Source: Proales similis (lineage: Eukaryota; Rotifera; Eurotatoria; Ploima; Proalidae). Taken from it: a DNA stretch of 64,000 nucleotides. Both the position numbers and the translations under genes were made by a program. The DNA is taken from NCBI GenBank assembly GCA_019059635.1, contig JAGVRJ010000009.1, positions 1,397,001 to 1,461,000 of the forward strand, written 5' to 3'. Below, piece after piece: positions 1 to 11,802 of the stretch. Under the pieces are notes generated by a model, which was given only the letters and a program-made list of their open reading frames with translations, was not told where the DNA came from and did no database searches. Each line of letters starts with the position of its first letter. The first letter of the stretch is position 1.

Positions 1-1190
1 GCACCTGCACTCGCTCTGAGTGCTCTGATTGAGCCAAGTGAGACGGGCGAGCGCTATCAAAGCCATCTGCATGCACTTACTGGCTGGATTAGATCATGAG
101 ATTTTAAATGGCGAAAACATTATCGATCTTGCAACTCGAGTCTATTTGATCGAACGATTATGCGAGCGTTTGAATGAATGTCAGTTGCCTTAGCAGCAGC
201 AGCAGCAACAGGAGAAACACATCTTCCTTCTTATCTGATTGCTTGGGCTCCATGCAATGTCAATGCGGTTTAGTTCATTCACCTTTCGATCCTCTTTTCC
301 TTCCCCTGTGAGTCTGGAATGTCAACCTGGCGGTTGTTGTTGTTGTTTTTTTCAGCCGATCGGACGAGTGAGTGACTTTTGCGCAAAGTGAGCGCCGCAT
401 GCGTGAGTGTGTTTGTGCGCTGAGGCCTCAATTATGATTTGGCGCTAAAATGTTTGCTTGCTCACTTGGTGGGAGCCAGTCTCCTAAGCAAAGTGCACGA
501 TTATGAAGCGGCGACCGCGTTATTTTCTCAAGTGAGAAATAAAAAAGGCCGCCGATGCCTTCAGTTGTTCTGCTCGACTTTTTCGAAACTTGAGCCGAGC
601 AAATGCAATTCTCAAACGAGCTGAATGTAAACGGCAAACGCATTGAGCCACACAGCGCTGGCCTGTCGGTGTGGAGCTACAATCCGGCCTATGAGTTGAA
701 GGTTACCGCCTTGAGTCAATTCTTTGCGCTCTATCACTCTTCTTATTTTTCATTTCCTCTCTCTCTCTCTCTAATAGCCATTCCTTCGTCGGTTGCCTAG
801 TAACTTCAAGCCGCAGTTTCCGTTTGAACGGTCCGACCATCGAATAAACTTCGAGCCCGCTTGCTCAGATGTAATTAGCCACGGTTCCCACCTCATTAGG
901 GCGTTTATGTCCGTTCGTGGTAGCAGCATCGGCAACGTTGGTGGCATTTTGTTTTGCCTGCCCCCCGCCGAAACTTGCGATAAAAGCATTTAGTCGGCCG
1001 CCGCGTCGTTTGTTTTCGTTGCCTCTCCTGACCAGTTCGCTCATTCGCTTGCAAAATCAACTCGCTCGTTCTGTTTCAGTTTTTCAAACTTTTTCTTTAG
1101 CTGCCGGAACCAGAGAGAGCGTCGCCGCGGCGTTTTTTCCTCAAGGGCCGAATCTTCCATGTTTTGAGGAGCACGAGCAGTGAGTGTGCA
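1..1190. other. 5' flank, no recognised gene
   Basis: I see no coding segment that I can support here. The stretch has pyrimidine tracts, a short CT repeat near 762-775 and CAG-like triplets near 193-210. It presumably contains the promoter and 5' leader of the plus-strand gene starting at 1191. Short open frames are present but lack family resemblance or splice context. Confidence 0.5.
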
Positions 1191-3170
1191 ATGATACCAG
1201 CGATCGAACCGCGTCGACGGCGCTCGGCCAGACGCAGTTCGGCGTCCATGAGCAAAAAATCGCAGCCGGCCGGACTAATGGTCGAAAGAGTCGAAGCCTA
1301 TCCATACGGTAGCTACCAGTCGATTCTCAACTCGTCGCCGCTCAATTCTAACAATGCCCATCGAGTAGACTCTGACCTTGTGAAAATGGCAGGCCAGCTG
1401 ATGCGGACGGGACGAGAAAGCCCGATGCAAAAGCTAAAGGAGAAATTGTCCACTCTGATTCGTTTCAAGTACCCGAGCGAAGAGAGAAACGGCATGTCGA
1501 CCAAGTATTCGATAAATAACGATCTGGCGACAGACGAGCGTGAAAGGCCCAATCAACTGTCTCCGGACGATGAAGCCGATTTGAACAGCGTCGCTCGAAT
1601 AGTCGAAATAAACGAGTTGAAGAGTGAATTCGACTACCTAGACATATTCAACGGCCGAGAGAGCGAATCGGACGAGGCAGACTGCTTGGCCAACGACGAG
1701 TTCAATGAGAGCGAACTTCGATTCCTGACGCAGAACGATGAGCTCGAGGTTTGTGTTCAGGAAGATGAGTATCGCTTCAACTCGCCACAGACTTCGAGCG
1801 GAGGACAGAACGAGCTCGACTCAGAGTCCGACTTCGAGTACGACTATCAGGACGCGATTTCGGTCGAGCTGCGCGATCTGCTTGACTCTTACGATGGAAG
1901 CATTTCAGCGCATGAGTTTTTGGATCGCCAAGTCGACGCTGATCCCAGCTCGAACAACGATTCAAATATTCCGAGCGATGCCGCGCTGAGCTTGCTCAAG
2001 AGAATAATGGTGAAGAAAAAGTATGAGCTGGCGACCATTAGACTAGAGAGGGAAAATGCCAAAAAGGCGGGCAAGAACAAGCGCGCCAGAACGAGGCCGA
2101 CAACAGCCGCCAGTCAGCCAGTGCAAATCTACGACATGACGAATAGGCCCAAAACGGCAAATGGTCCCCAGACCAAGCACGTCGGCAGTCTGCACACTAA
2201 TGCCTCCGAGCCGATTTTAATCTACGCGCACACGAGCAATCAAATCAGCAGAGAGGAAGACTACGTCTACGAACCGTTCAAGATTAGCAGAAACTTGTTC
2301 ATAAATCAAAAATGGCCGTACGAACTTGACTTTGACAAAGAGCGTCTGGTGACGATCGTCGAAAAAAAGACGCCCAATACGAGCAAGCCGAGCCAAGTGA
2401 AGGCCAAACCCAAAAGCGCCGGCGTGAAAAAATTGCCGCCGCAATGCGTCAAGTCGCCACTAGAGCCGACCAGCACGGTCGAAAGAGTTCGTGCAGTCTC
2501 GTCCAAAAGCAGCCGTCTCAGGTCGGCCAGTCGCCAAATGACGGTCGACAGCGACCAGGCAAAAGAGCTCGTCAAAGAAGAACGGCAGCTTGCCACGCCT
2601 GAACTCTCCGTTCAAGAGACGGAAAGTTCACATTTTGCTTTGAACTTGAGCAAATCAGAGCAAGTAAATAGCAAGCAAAAATCGAACATTCTCGCATTAA
2701 ACAGCCTGCGGACACAACGAGTCCTGTCGATATCTGTTGAACAGCTCTCAGTCGAAAGGAAAAAACCAGAGAGCCAACAGCGAACCAAAGTACAGCTCAA
2801 GGCCAAGCCGCCCTCGCCCGTGCTAGCTCGAACCGCTGCCGGCCGAGGCACTGACACTGACACAGAATGCGTCGCCCGATTCGAAGCCGCTCAAAGCCGA
2901 ATAAAAAGCAGTGGACTGACCAAGCGAAGCCAGAACACTGATAGCCTCAGAAATCGGAAGCCCAAGAGTGCAAGCAATCTGCTGGCGCTCGAACATCAAG
3001 AGGAAATCTACGCGCTGATGGACTCGAGCAAATGCGGCGCCAAATCGTTCAGCCAGCAAACTCAGCTGCCGAAAGCAAACGAGAAACCCCTCAAGGCGCT
3101 TCAGCCGACCGCTCTTCTCTACAAGAAAGCAATAAATTCAAAGCGACGGCCGAAAACATGCAAGACCTGA
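1191..3170 (+). CDS. uncharacterised 659-aa intron-poor protein
   Basis: A long uninterrupted frame whose first ATG is at 1191; the frame is open further upstream, but only to a TTG at 1164. I do not recognise the family. The N-terminus is strongly basic (an RRRRSARRSSAS stretch near residues 7-18). Residues about 130-270 are very acidic, with many Asp/Glu/Ser, and the C-terminal half is basic and Ser/Lys/Gln-rich. A short motif of the form (R/K)PK(S/T) recurs: RPKTA, KPKSA, KPKSA again and RPKT just before the end. No membrane segment, signal peptide or catalytic motif is visible. The charge pattern and the length of the open frame make it a convincing protein, probably largely disordered. 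AATAAA follows at 3249-3254. Function unknown. Confidence 0.75.
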   Translation: MIPAIEPRRRRSARRSSASMSKKSQPAGLMVERVEAYPYGSYQSILNSSPLNSNNAHRVDSDLVKMAGQLMRTGRESPMQKLKEKLSTLIRFKYPSEERNGMSTKYSINNDLATDERERPNQLSPDDEADLNSVARIVEINELKSEFDYLDIFNGRESESDEADCLANDEFNESELRFLTQNDELEVCVQEDEYRFNSPQTSSGGQNELDSESDFEYDYQDAISVELRDLLDSYDGSISAHEFLDRQVDADPSSNNDSNIPSDAALSLLKRIMVKKKYELATIRLERENAKKAGKNKRARTRPTTAASQPVQIYDMTNRPKTANGPQTKHVGSLHTNASEPILIYAHTSNQISREEDYVYEPFKISRNLFINQKWPYELDFDKERLVTIVEKKTPNTSKPSQVKAKPKSAGVKKLPPQCVKSPLEPTSTVERVRAVSSKSSRLRSASRQMTVDSDQAKELVKEERQLATPELSVQETESSHFALNLSKSEQVNSKQKSNILALNSLRTQRVLSISVEQLSVERKKPESQQRTKVQLKAKPPSPVLARTAAGRGTDTDTECVARFEAAQSRIKSSGLTKRSQNTDSLRNRKPKSASNLLALEHQEEIYALMDSSKCGAKSFSQQTQLPKANEKPLKALQPTALLYKKAINSKRRPKTCKT

Positions 3171-3248
3171 CTAAACTCAAAGCCGAGCCTGTAAATCTCC
3201 TTTCCGCCCTCTCACTTGAGTTTATCTGCTTCTCTGTCGAGAGAAACA

Positions 3249-3254
3249 AATAAA
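3249..3254 (+). terminator. poly(A) signal AATAAA
   Basis: Canonical AATAAA 79 nt after the stop codon of the 1191-3170 gene, on the same strand. Confidence 0.6.
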
Positions 3255-3867
3255 CAATTCGTTTTAATCGCTCTCCGCTTCTCTTACTTCGCTAGAGTAT
3301 GATACGAAATAAGCAGAAGCCTTCTTTTCAATTTATTTTCTCTATCCAATCGAATGTTTACAAACAGCAAATGCAAGTACAATAGGAGTCAAAAGAGCCA
3401 ACTGAAAAGGGGCAGGGTCGCTCGGTCGGCTTCTGGCCACCAATTTATGTTGGTTTAGCTCAAGACTGGTATTCAGGCTCGAATCAAACATTCTTCTTCG
3501 TTGCTGATTGTTCTGCCTTAAAGAGGACGAAAAAAAAAAGAAAAATCCCTTTTTTCAGCAGAATCAGTCCTTGAGTCGAACTAAAAATAAACGCACGAAA
3601 TTGAGTCGAGAGCCAATTAAATGAAAGGTGGTGGCAGCGGCGAATGAAAGGAACAGGTAGAGCGTCGCTAAAGTAAAAAATAAAAAAAAAAAAACAAAAA
3701 ATACGAAAACAACGAGGATTAGAGAACGAGGCGAGGGAAACACAAAGGCAAACACGCAATTACTTAAACTGAATGAACTCTTTGAGTTGCTTGCTTTGAT
3801 TTCAAGTGCTCGGTGTTTTAAAAGGCGCAAAACGCAAAGCGAAGGAAGAACAACAGAGGAAAATTGG
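3255..3867. other. convergent intergenic space
   Basis: The space between two convergent genes. It is A-rich, with homopurine runs near 3530-3545 and 3676-3700. A minus-strand AATAAA (TTTATT on plus, near 3330) could serve the 3868-5256 gene, which would give it a 3' UTR of about 530 nt. No coding potential recognised. Confidence 0.5.
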
Positions 3868-5256
3868 TCATGAAATGTAACTGTCCGAGTCGAGGCTCTC
3901 TGTGTCCGATATGGTCTCGAGGTAGGGCTGCTCGTCGCCGCTGCCGAGGCCCGACACACTGCTGATGTGGTGAAAAGCGCACGGACTCGATATTGACTGC
4001 TTGGTGATTTTCTTGCTCAAGTATTTGATGCCTGGCGTCGAGCGCACCTCCGGCTTGTAGTGCGGACTGAAGAGAGCCTCGTTGCGCGGGTCGACCGACA
4101 GACTGCGGTAGAAATCGTAGAACCTCGAGCATTCAAACTCGTCCTCGAACTTGATCGCGCCGAACAGCTGTACGTTAGAGTCAGAGACCAGGCGAACGTT
4201 GCCCGGCTCGAGGTACTTTTTCATGTCGTTTGAAGAGAACGACGAGCGAAGTGAATCTGGACGCCGCCGCTTGCTCAACCGTAGGCTCCCGAACCGACTG
4301 AATGTGTCCGCTTTCTTGCTCGTCTGTTTGCTCTGTTCGAACTTGTTGCTCTCGCTCTCGACGAGCACTTTGAACGTCAAATGGCCCGGCTTGGTCCATT
4401 TCAAGTCGTTCATGTAATTTATGTTGTTCAGCTGCCACAGAGCGAAGCCGGTCTTTCGATCGGCAATCACCAGCGAAAGGCTTTTGCCGCGTTTCGGATT
4501 GAAGCCGGTGTTGAAAACCCAGACAGGCACGCCGCTGACCTGCGCTCTCCAGTCGAGCAGTTTCACCAAACTCTCCAGATCGGTGGTGAACAGCTCCGCG
4601 GCACATTTGCACGCGAGCACTCGTGAGCCAATCGACTGATAACACGACTCGATTTTGAACAACTCTTTAGAGCCGAGCTGTTGATGACTGGGTGCCGGAC
4701 TCTTCAGCAGCGATCGTCCGCTCTCGCTTATGCTGTCCAATGCGCTCAAGCAGTTCATTCTGACCGTCGAGTAAATTGAACTGCGATCGGCATATATGCT
4801 CTCGCTGTCCGATTTGAACTTGTTGAACGAACGGTATTGAAGCGAAGAGGTTCGACTTGGCGGCACTGGACGACTCATTTGACTGCGGAGCATGTCGCCT
4901 AGAAGCTTGTCGTTATTGCGCCTCAGAGTGCCAATATTGGAATATTCGAGCTGCTTGAGACAGGCGTTGTCAAGTGCTGCGGCGCCGCCTCTGACCGTCT
5001 CGAGTCCACCGCCGGCAGTGGAGGCGATCGCTGATGCCGAGCTGCTCGAGGCGGTCGACGACGACGAGGAAGAGGGCGATGGCGAGCTCAGTAGCTGTCC
5101 CTTCATCGTGGCGGTGGTGAATGTCCGATTCGACGAGTAAATTAATCCTCCCTGCGGCATGTTTGAGCTATGACTTCGTCTGAGAGTGTGATTCAGGCCG
5201 GTCAGGCCGTAGAAACTGTTTACGTTCGACGCGTATTTATCGGGCTTTGTCGACAT
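3868..5256 (-). CDS. uncharacterised 462-aa protein, possible PH/EVH1-like fold
   Basis: A single open frame. I start it at the ATG at 5256 (MSTKPDKY...), because the frame upstream runs through a TG/CA microsatellite and begins only at a GTG. The first 200 residues are Ser-rich and low-complexity, with a Ser/Ala run translated from 5010-5090. From about residue 205 a globular segment follows. It alternates hydrophobic strands (GVPVWVFNTG, KSLSLVIADRKTGFALWQL, PGHLTFKVLV), has a Ser/Arg-rich insertion, and ends in a final amphipathic segment (FEDEFECSRFYDFYRSL). The strand pattern plus C-terminal helix recalls a PH/EVH1-type domain; that is inference from pattern, not a recognised match. The C-terminus is acidic and Ser-rich. 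Product otherwise unknown. Confidence 0.75.
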   Translation of the reverse strand: MSTKPDKYASNVNSFYGLTGLNHTLRRSHSSNMPQGGLIYSSNRTFTTATMKGQLLSSPSPSSSSSSTASSSSASAIASTAGGGLETVRGGAAALDNACLKQLEYSNIGTLRRNNDKLLGDMLRSQMSRPVPPSRTSSLQYRSFNKFKSDSESIYADRSSIYSTVRMNCLSALDSISESGRSLLKSPAPSHQQLGSKELFKIESCYQSIGSRVLACKCAAELFTTDLESLVKLLDWRAQVSGVPVWVFNTGFNPKRGKSLSLVIADRKTGFALWQLNNINYMNDLKWTKPGHLTFKVLVESESNKFEQSKQTSKKADTFSRFGSLRLSKRRRPDSLRSSFSSNDMKKYLEPGNVRLVSDSNVQLFGAIKFEDEFECSRFYDFYRSLSVDPRNEALFSPHYKPEVRSTPGIKYLSKKITKQSISSPCAFHHISSVSGLGSGDEQPYLETISDTESLDSDSYIS

Positions 5257-5366
5257 TTGATGAGAAACGTTCGTTTGAACACAAACATCTAAAGCTAACA
5301 CATATGCGTTCAATTCGACGAATAAGGACTTGTAGCAGCAGCGGTCCGTGTGTGTGTTTAGATGCT

Positions 5367-5386
5367 TGTGTGTGTGTGTGTGTGTG
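5367..5386. repeat. (TG)10 microsatellite
   Basis: A pure TG run in the 5' flank of the minus-strand gene ending at 3868. Read on the minus strand it gives a run of Thr-His, which is why I do not accept the extended N-terminus. Confidence 0.9.
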
Positions 5387-6192
5387 CGCAAGGGGCAAAC
5401 TAGTGTGAGCCGCTCGATCACGATCACTTTTCAAATAGCAATAATAATGAGATAGCAATGATTAGCAACGCGTCTAACGGGCGGTGCCGGCCGCGGTAGC
5501 CTGTGTTTGTTGTTTATGGGCAATATTACGCAGTGGCTATTAAAAAACAGATTCAGGCTATCTGTTGATCGGTCGGTCAGAGAACCATCATCATCGTCTA
5601 TCACATTTGCAACCAGAGCCTATTGGGCAGGCTCTGATTTGCATATAAATCAGACGAGCGAGCGAGAGGAGCGAAATTGCTGCTTTACGTCACTTGAAAG
5701 TCATGCGTGAGCGATGAAGCAAAGCGAATAGAGCCGATCGCAAGTAAAGCAGATTTCGGTCAAAATTGACGATATAATCAAAAAAAAAAAAGTGGCGAAT
5801 GAAAGAAGATTAATACCGCTGGTGGTTCCAGAATAAGAGCGAGGATAAGGAATCTTGCGACAAACGACAACAAAGATGATGATGATGATGAACGAGTGTT
5901 TGGTCACACGATAGAGCAATAGAGAGACACGGCTTCGTGTTTATGTAGGCCTTCTTGCACTCGTGTTTGCTCGAATAATATTTCTAATACAAAAAGAAAA
6001 GAACCAGCGACTAGAAAAGTTGAGCGAATGGAAGGGGAGAGCGAGCGGGAATGAGAGTTTGGGAGAGGAAAGGCGAGCTCGACCAGACGAACGAGCGAGA
6101 GAGAGGAAAGAGAAATGAATAGAAGCAAAGAGGAAAGCGATTGAGTGAAGTGTGCACTGATCGAGACTGAGTACTAGGCAGCTTACAGAGTA

Positions 6193-6215
6193 AGAGAGAG
6201 AGAGAGAGAGAGAGA
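6193..6215. repeat. (AG)n microsatellite
   Basis: A perfect AG run of about 23 bases within a wider purine-rich stretch. Confidence 0.85.
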
Positions 6216-8313
6216 ATAAAAGGAATAAAAAAAAGCAAATTCGACGAGCGGATGAGAGACAAGAAGAAATTTATTGGATTACAATCCTTTCTCTCTTCTT
6301 TTGCTCGATGAAATTCGGTCCAAATATTTATGAGAACAGATCGAGTGAGCGTTGCAATGACTGAGCGTGCGTTATTTCCGAGCGTCGAGTTCGATTCTCG
6401 ATTACGCCACACGAAAAACATACCTATTCGCGCGGTTGATTTCGCAAGCCCTACAACACTCCCGTGCTATTTGCTAATCAAATGTTAAACGGGCGCGAGT
6501 CATACCGGGCGCCGATCTCGCGCATCGTGTAAAGATCACGCGTAAACACAGGCCACAACAACCACCGCCGCCAACGCAAGCAACGATTACAAGCTGAACG
6601 GACCAACTCTAGTGGCCGTTCAAGAGTACGACACCGTTCGACCTGTTTGCAGTGTCCGATTGCACTCTAATTGGCGTTAAATGCTTTTGCTCACTTTCGC
6701 TCACTATAGGCCTCTCATTAGCGCAAAATTGGCCAAATAAAAAAAAAAAGAGAAAGAGTAGAAGGGAGAATGGGAGGTAGAGAGGAGAAAGTGAATCTTG
6801 GAAAGTGAATCTCGATGAGCGCCAAGCCGCCGCAAGAACTGGCCAGTTCGAGAAGTGAAGGTGTGCTATGCGTGTCCTGGCCAGGATTATTAGCATATAA
6901 ATTTTGTTTAGGTTTTAAGCGAGCGGTGATGACGTTGATGATTTATTAATAAATGGCCAAATATAGGAACGAGTTTCGGATAATGCAAAGTCGCCGAGCG
7001 GAGCACATTTGAATTGAGTCACGAACGCGCGGCTTAGGTCAGTTGGCAATTTGTTTGGAGCAAAGCGGCCGGCTTCGAGTTCGACCGGTCAACAAGCCAA
7101 CAAGCACGGTTAGAGCAGTGCCGTCATAGATGAGACAATCAAATATTTAAAAATTCATTGTCTTGACGCTGTTCGCCGCTGCTGAATCAACGCCCGTTTG
7201 GTAATGGGCTGCTCAAATTTTCGAATGAATAGAATGAATAGAGCAAATGCGGTGCATGATAAAATCGTTTTTTCGCCCGGATAGTAATAGGCAGGGTCGC
7301 GCACGAACGAAAAGCGGAGGAGGGGCAGCGGCTTAGGGATTTCGAAGGGAAAGAGCGCGCGCGAGAGGGCTTAGAAACTCGAACGCCTAAAACTAATTGT
7401 GTCCGAGCACTGCTCTGGGCTGAGCCTGGACGCATGAGAACGCACAATTCGCTGCACCTAAGCCAGCGCATGAGTAAAGCGCTTTAGCTGCGTAGAAAAA
7501 TAAGCCTTGCAGAAATTGAGTGAACGAATGACAGGCGCGTATTGAGATAGAACGGCGAGCCGCGCGATCAGAGCTCAGACGCGAAATGCCATAAATCAGA
7601 GTGTCATTAAGAATTGGCCGCCGACTTATTTAGAAACGTCGTCGTCGCGGCTCTAATTGCGGCGAGCGGCGAAACCGTACTTGGCCGCCAGTCGGCCGAT
7701 GATGTGCGCGATCTAGATTAATGAGCGGGCGAGTCGACAACAAATAGCCTGATTCTGTTGATGCGCACAGACGAGCAAAGAGAATTAATAGAAGGCGTGC
7801 CGATGGCAGTCAGCAGACCAATGAATGTCGGCTCATTCAATCACCTGCTAGGCTGATTGCAGGCGACATTAAGAACAGTTGGAGACACATGCTCTCAAAC
7901 GGATTAGTGACGAAGAGAATGTTGAAGAGGCGAGGGGCGACAACAAATAACGACGCTTTAGACTCAAGCAGAAAGTGAAAGCAGGGCCGTAAACTTTCGC
8001 TGCCGGACAAGCAGAGAGCCTTCGTCAATAATTGAATGAGGCGGCGGCGGATGCGATTGCATTGAGCCGAGTTATTAGCAAACATCATCCGAGCATGGCG
8101 AGCTAATAAGCAAACTGCGCGTCCTACGCTCACTTGAAGCGAGCAAATTATTATTGGTGGAATAATCGAACTTTTGTCGCCTGAAATATCCCCGCGGGCC
8201 TCTCCACTCGCTTCCCCTCTTGCTCTTTCATCAAGTTTTCTTTTTCCTCGCTGGATGCATAGGGCGAGTGCTTTCGACAGACCATTAAAACATAGGGCGG
8301 CAAGCATCTTCCA

Positions 8314-8317
<4 letters not shown>

Positions 8318-8355
<38 letters not shown>
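8318..8355. repeat. (TG)19 microsatellite
   Basis: The longest perfect dinucleotide run in the window, within the gene-poor region. Confidence 0.95.
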
Positions 8356-8356
<1 letters not shown>

Positions 8357-9274
8357 CGGCGAACTGTTCTCAAATGGCAATGGTTATCAGCGAGCGCGGA
8401 TAGTTGCTCTTGCCAGATTCTCATGATGCCGCTTGCTCTGACGCAGCAGCTGAAATGCAAATAGTAGAATAAATCGAATAAAGCAGCAGCAGCAACTTGG
8501 ACTCGTCGCTTATCTCACTGGTTGGTTGGCGCTCTACGTGCTGGTCAAGTGCTAACGAATCTATTATTTAAATGAGTGTCGCCTTCGGCCTTTTCATATT
8601 TAAATCGGGACTGAGCGTCCTGCTATTTACATTGTACTCGGGCAAAAATGATAGTGAACAATGTCAGCTCATTGTGTGTGCGTGTCTGTGTGTGTATAGG
8701 GAGCTTGTGACCGGCTGTCGACTGGCCGGCCACCGAGCGCAGGGACAAGAACTCTCAAGAGCATAGTGCGCACCTTTCCAACCATTTCGTCGTCGGGACG
8801 AACTGACCCACATAAATGAAGCTGTCAAGCATACTCGTCGTTGGCCTAACTGCACGCGATAAGAGGATCGCTGCTTGTCGAAATATTGCGCGCCTCATTA
8901 AATCGATTGATTTCCGAATGGCCGATGATGGTAAACCAAGATTAGAAATGAAGAAGAAGACGAAGATGATGATGGAGAGAGAGAGAGAGAGAAATAGCGA
9001 GAAAGAGGGAAAGAGAGGGAGAGAGGATAAACGGAGTAGAAGCAGAGTGAAAGGAACCGAGCGATAGATTAAAGAGAAAAAGGGGATGACTAAGCGCTGG
9101 CGATAATGAAAATGACGATGACGAGAAGAATTCTTCGCTCCTCGTCATCAACTCATTTATTGAAGAGGCGAGGGCAGCAACCCTTAAAAACGATGAATTC
9201 ATTATAAAAACTAATCGAATCGATTGCGTAAGCCCGCTCGCAAGAGACCGCTCGTTCTGGCTTGGCGGTCTATC

Positions 9275-11451
9275 TTACGAGCGAACTTTCAGCCAACATC
9301 TCACGCCGTAATGAGGATGGATGGTTGTATCCTGCTTGATCGACATATTTTGCGTCGGATCGAGCCTCAACTCAAATCTACTGATGAACTTGGCGAGCAG
9401 CACTTTGGCCTCCATCTAAACAATTGAACGCCAATGCTTGCGATTAGCTCGACGAACAAACGGCCAAGAGCCTAGTCTCACCATCGCAAAGTTCTGTCCG
9501 ATACAATTGCGAGGACCGATGCTAAACGGGCAGGTTATGTAGGCAAGATTGGCGGGCCTTTGTGTAGTGGCATGGAACTTAGTCGACCGACAAGCGATCA
9601 GGAAGTAGAGCTTACAGATCGGCTCTTTCAAATCGATCGGGATCGAACGTTTCTGGGTCGGCGAAAAACTCTTTGCTTCTGGCTGCGGCGAAAGGCGAGA
9701 ACTAAAATCGTGGAGGAAATATTTGGAAGAATTGAACCGAGCTGACTTTACGGGTGTTGTTGTTCAATTACGTAAAGATTGCTTCCTTCTGGGATTTCGA
9801 TCGAGTTAATCCTAAAGCCTTTTTGCGTTTTCCTGCTCAGAATGGGCGCAGGCGGCCACAGGCGTAGGCTCTCTCTAATAATGCAAGTCAAATAGTGCAG
9901 CTCGCTCAAGTCCTCGTAATTCACATTGGGCCGTGAGCCCAGCACACGTTCGAGCTCCTCCCTTGCCCTAAATTCCATAGATGCATTGTTATTTGCTCAC
10001 TTTGCTCTCGCCTGCCGACAAACCCAACTCACTTTAATAAGATGTCTGGCCGCTGGGCAAGCGCCTGCAAACAAAAGGCGACTGTGTTTGCGGTCGTCTC
10101 TTGGCCTTTAATCCAAAATCGAAGCAGTTTTGCGCCGTCCTATCTATTGACCCTTACCTGCAACGAAAAAGGTGACAAACTCGTCGGTCAACGTCTCAAT
10201 GTCCAATTTTCCATTTTGATCCACTTGAGTTTGTTTAGTTCGAAATTGGAAGAAGCAGCAGAAATTCGAAAAAGTTTCTGCTTACCGTTCGCGTCTATGA
10301 ACTGATTGAGAAGATCCTCGAAGTGAATTTCGCCGTTCTCGATCGCTCTCAGACGCTCCATGACTTTTTCACGGCCGAGCTTTCTTAGATTGTGAATGCT
10401 TCTGCGAAAATTCTGGCGAAATCCGTACGCGAATGGGCTAAACTGAGAAAGCGCCAACTTCTGAGGAGTGAGGAAGACTCCTAGCTTTGGCTCTAATTTA
10501 CCGATGAAAAAGGATCGGTAAACAATTTGTTTAGGGCTGTGAAGCACTCAGAAATGAAAACGTTGAGTCTGGTGTCTTCGTTTGACAATGCACTTGAGCT
10601 CATTCCGAATGCGATCTAATCTCGTCAAGAGAAGACGTTGCACAGCGAGCAGCCTCTGAAGCTCTTACCTCGGCAATCACGTCGCCTGTGGCAAAGTTCA
10701 ATTCTTTCAGCAAAGTGATCAGTTGCTCCTTTTCAGAGTAGACACGAAGCTTTTCCAGCAGCTGGTCCGCTTTCTCATTGAACACGTTCATGAATTTCAT
10801 GAGCGACCTTTTTCGGGTTCGCTTAGCCGACACGAGCCAATCTGGGGGTGTCGGAGAGCGGCTTACTGTCGATGGAATGCCGAATTGTAAGCCGAGCGTC
10901 TCTTCTTCCAGCTCTCATTGTCCAATGTTGTCACCAGACCGTTGCCCAAAAATCTCTCTTTTATCGGATAGCCGAGTCGGCTGTAAGTGAATTCGTCCTT
11001 GTCAAAGTTTTTCACCACCCAGCCTTCCTTTTTTAAATCAAAATCGGCCGAGACCGGCTCGTAAGGACAATTGAAGTGAACGGCAAACGCCAGAGCCTAC
11101 TTTCAACGCATCTGGCACCCTCGACATGACAATAAAATCGTTCAATATTTGAACTTTGATCACATCGCCGTATTTGTCCATCCTATTGAAGGCTGAGCAT
11201 TAGACCAGACAGACTGAATGATGCTGATCCAGGGGCGCCTACCAGATTTTCATGCACTCGGCAAATATTATTCCGCTGTCGAGCATGGACTTGAACTCGA
11301 ACAGGTTGCCAAAGAAAAAGCCGATCAGGCCGTTCGAGGCCGGGCCTGGAATATGCGCATACCTCGCCCGAAGTCTGTACAATCTGATTGTGTAGAAGGT
11401 CGCGTAGCCGACGCTCAAAGTAGCCAATGCAGAAAGTATGGTGCTCAGCAT
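9275..11451 (-). CDS. CYP46-like cytochrome P450
   Basis: A membrane-bound cytochrome P450 that most resembles animal CYP46 (cholesterol 24-hydroxylase), a heme monooxygenase of the ER. It begins with an N-terminal hydrophobic anchor at the ATG at 11451, followed by the hinge ARYAHIPGPAS. Spliced exons then give EKADQLLEKL (CYP46-like helix C/D region), AFGMSSSALS, the I-helix AGQETTAN (near 10115), the ExxR helix RESLRLWPP (near 9875), DPETFDPDRF, and the heme loop FSIGPRNCIGQ with its Cys ligand (near 9515). The last exon is LLAKFISRFELRL..., with stop TAA at 9275-9277. I could join about eleven short exons with GT..AG introns, including a 41-nt one around 10461-10501, without breaking the frame, so the gene looks intact. 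The substrate cannot be read from sequence; assignment to CYP46 rather than another mitochondrial-unrelated clan 4/46-type family is by resemblance. Confidence 0.88.
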
Positions 11452-11802
11452 GTTTCTGAAAGCAAAAGAAAGAACTTTTAAAGGTAGCTCGAAAGTGAGT
11501 GAAACTCACCACCGCCACCAGCAATTATGAAATGCGCGAATGTGAAGAGCGTGTGACTTGGCTCTCATAATCAACCCTTGAAAGAACCTTGAAAACAAAT
11601 GTAATAATTGCTGTGCTCTTGAATCCTTTTTTTTATTAGAAATGCGAACGAGCGAAGAGAAAAAGCGCTCAGAAATTTGCTTTGATCTTGGTTGCTTGCG
11701 GCAGATTGAAGAGGAGAAGGAACAATTTGGCGGCCAAGCAGTTGCCCTGTCCTTCGTCTCGTGCTGTGTCGTCGAATAAGAGTCTAATCTCACGTTCTAC
11801 GC

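Larger units (their letters stand above)
5257..9274. other. 4-kb gene-poor region
   Basis: No gene that I can support. It holds several microsatellites (TG at 5367-5386 and 8318-8355, GA at 6193-6215 and near 8971-8992). It also has purine-rich stretches and a tRNA-like T-arm at 6385-6401 that does not extend to a full tRNA. It separates two minus-strand transcription units and may hold promoter DNA for the gene ending at 5256. Confidence 0.5.

Noticed and set aside
5257-5427. N-terminal extension of the 462-aa protein with Thr-His repeats
   Set aside because: It begins at GTG and runs through a TG microsatellite; the ATG at 5256 is the first sensible start.
6335-6410. Possible tRNA: a perfect T-arm-like hairpin with a TTCGATT loop at 6385-6401
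   Set aside because: No matching 5' acceptor strand, D-arm or anticodon arm at proper spacing on either strand.
8816-9067. Open frame rich in Glu/Arg/Lys
   Set aside because: Mostly a translated GA-rich repeat with no recognisable fold.
10440-10520. Apparent frame change in the P450 after the segment ending FTDPFSS
   Set aside because: A 41-nt GT..AG intron joins FTDPFSS to KLALSQFSPF in frame and fits the CYP46 alignment.
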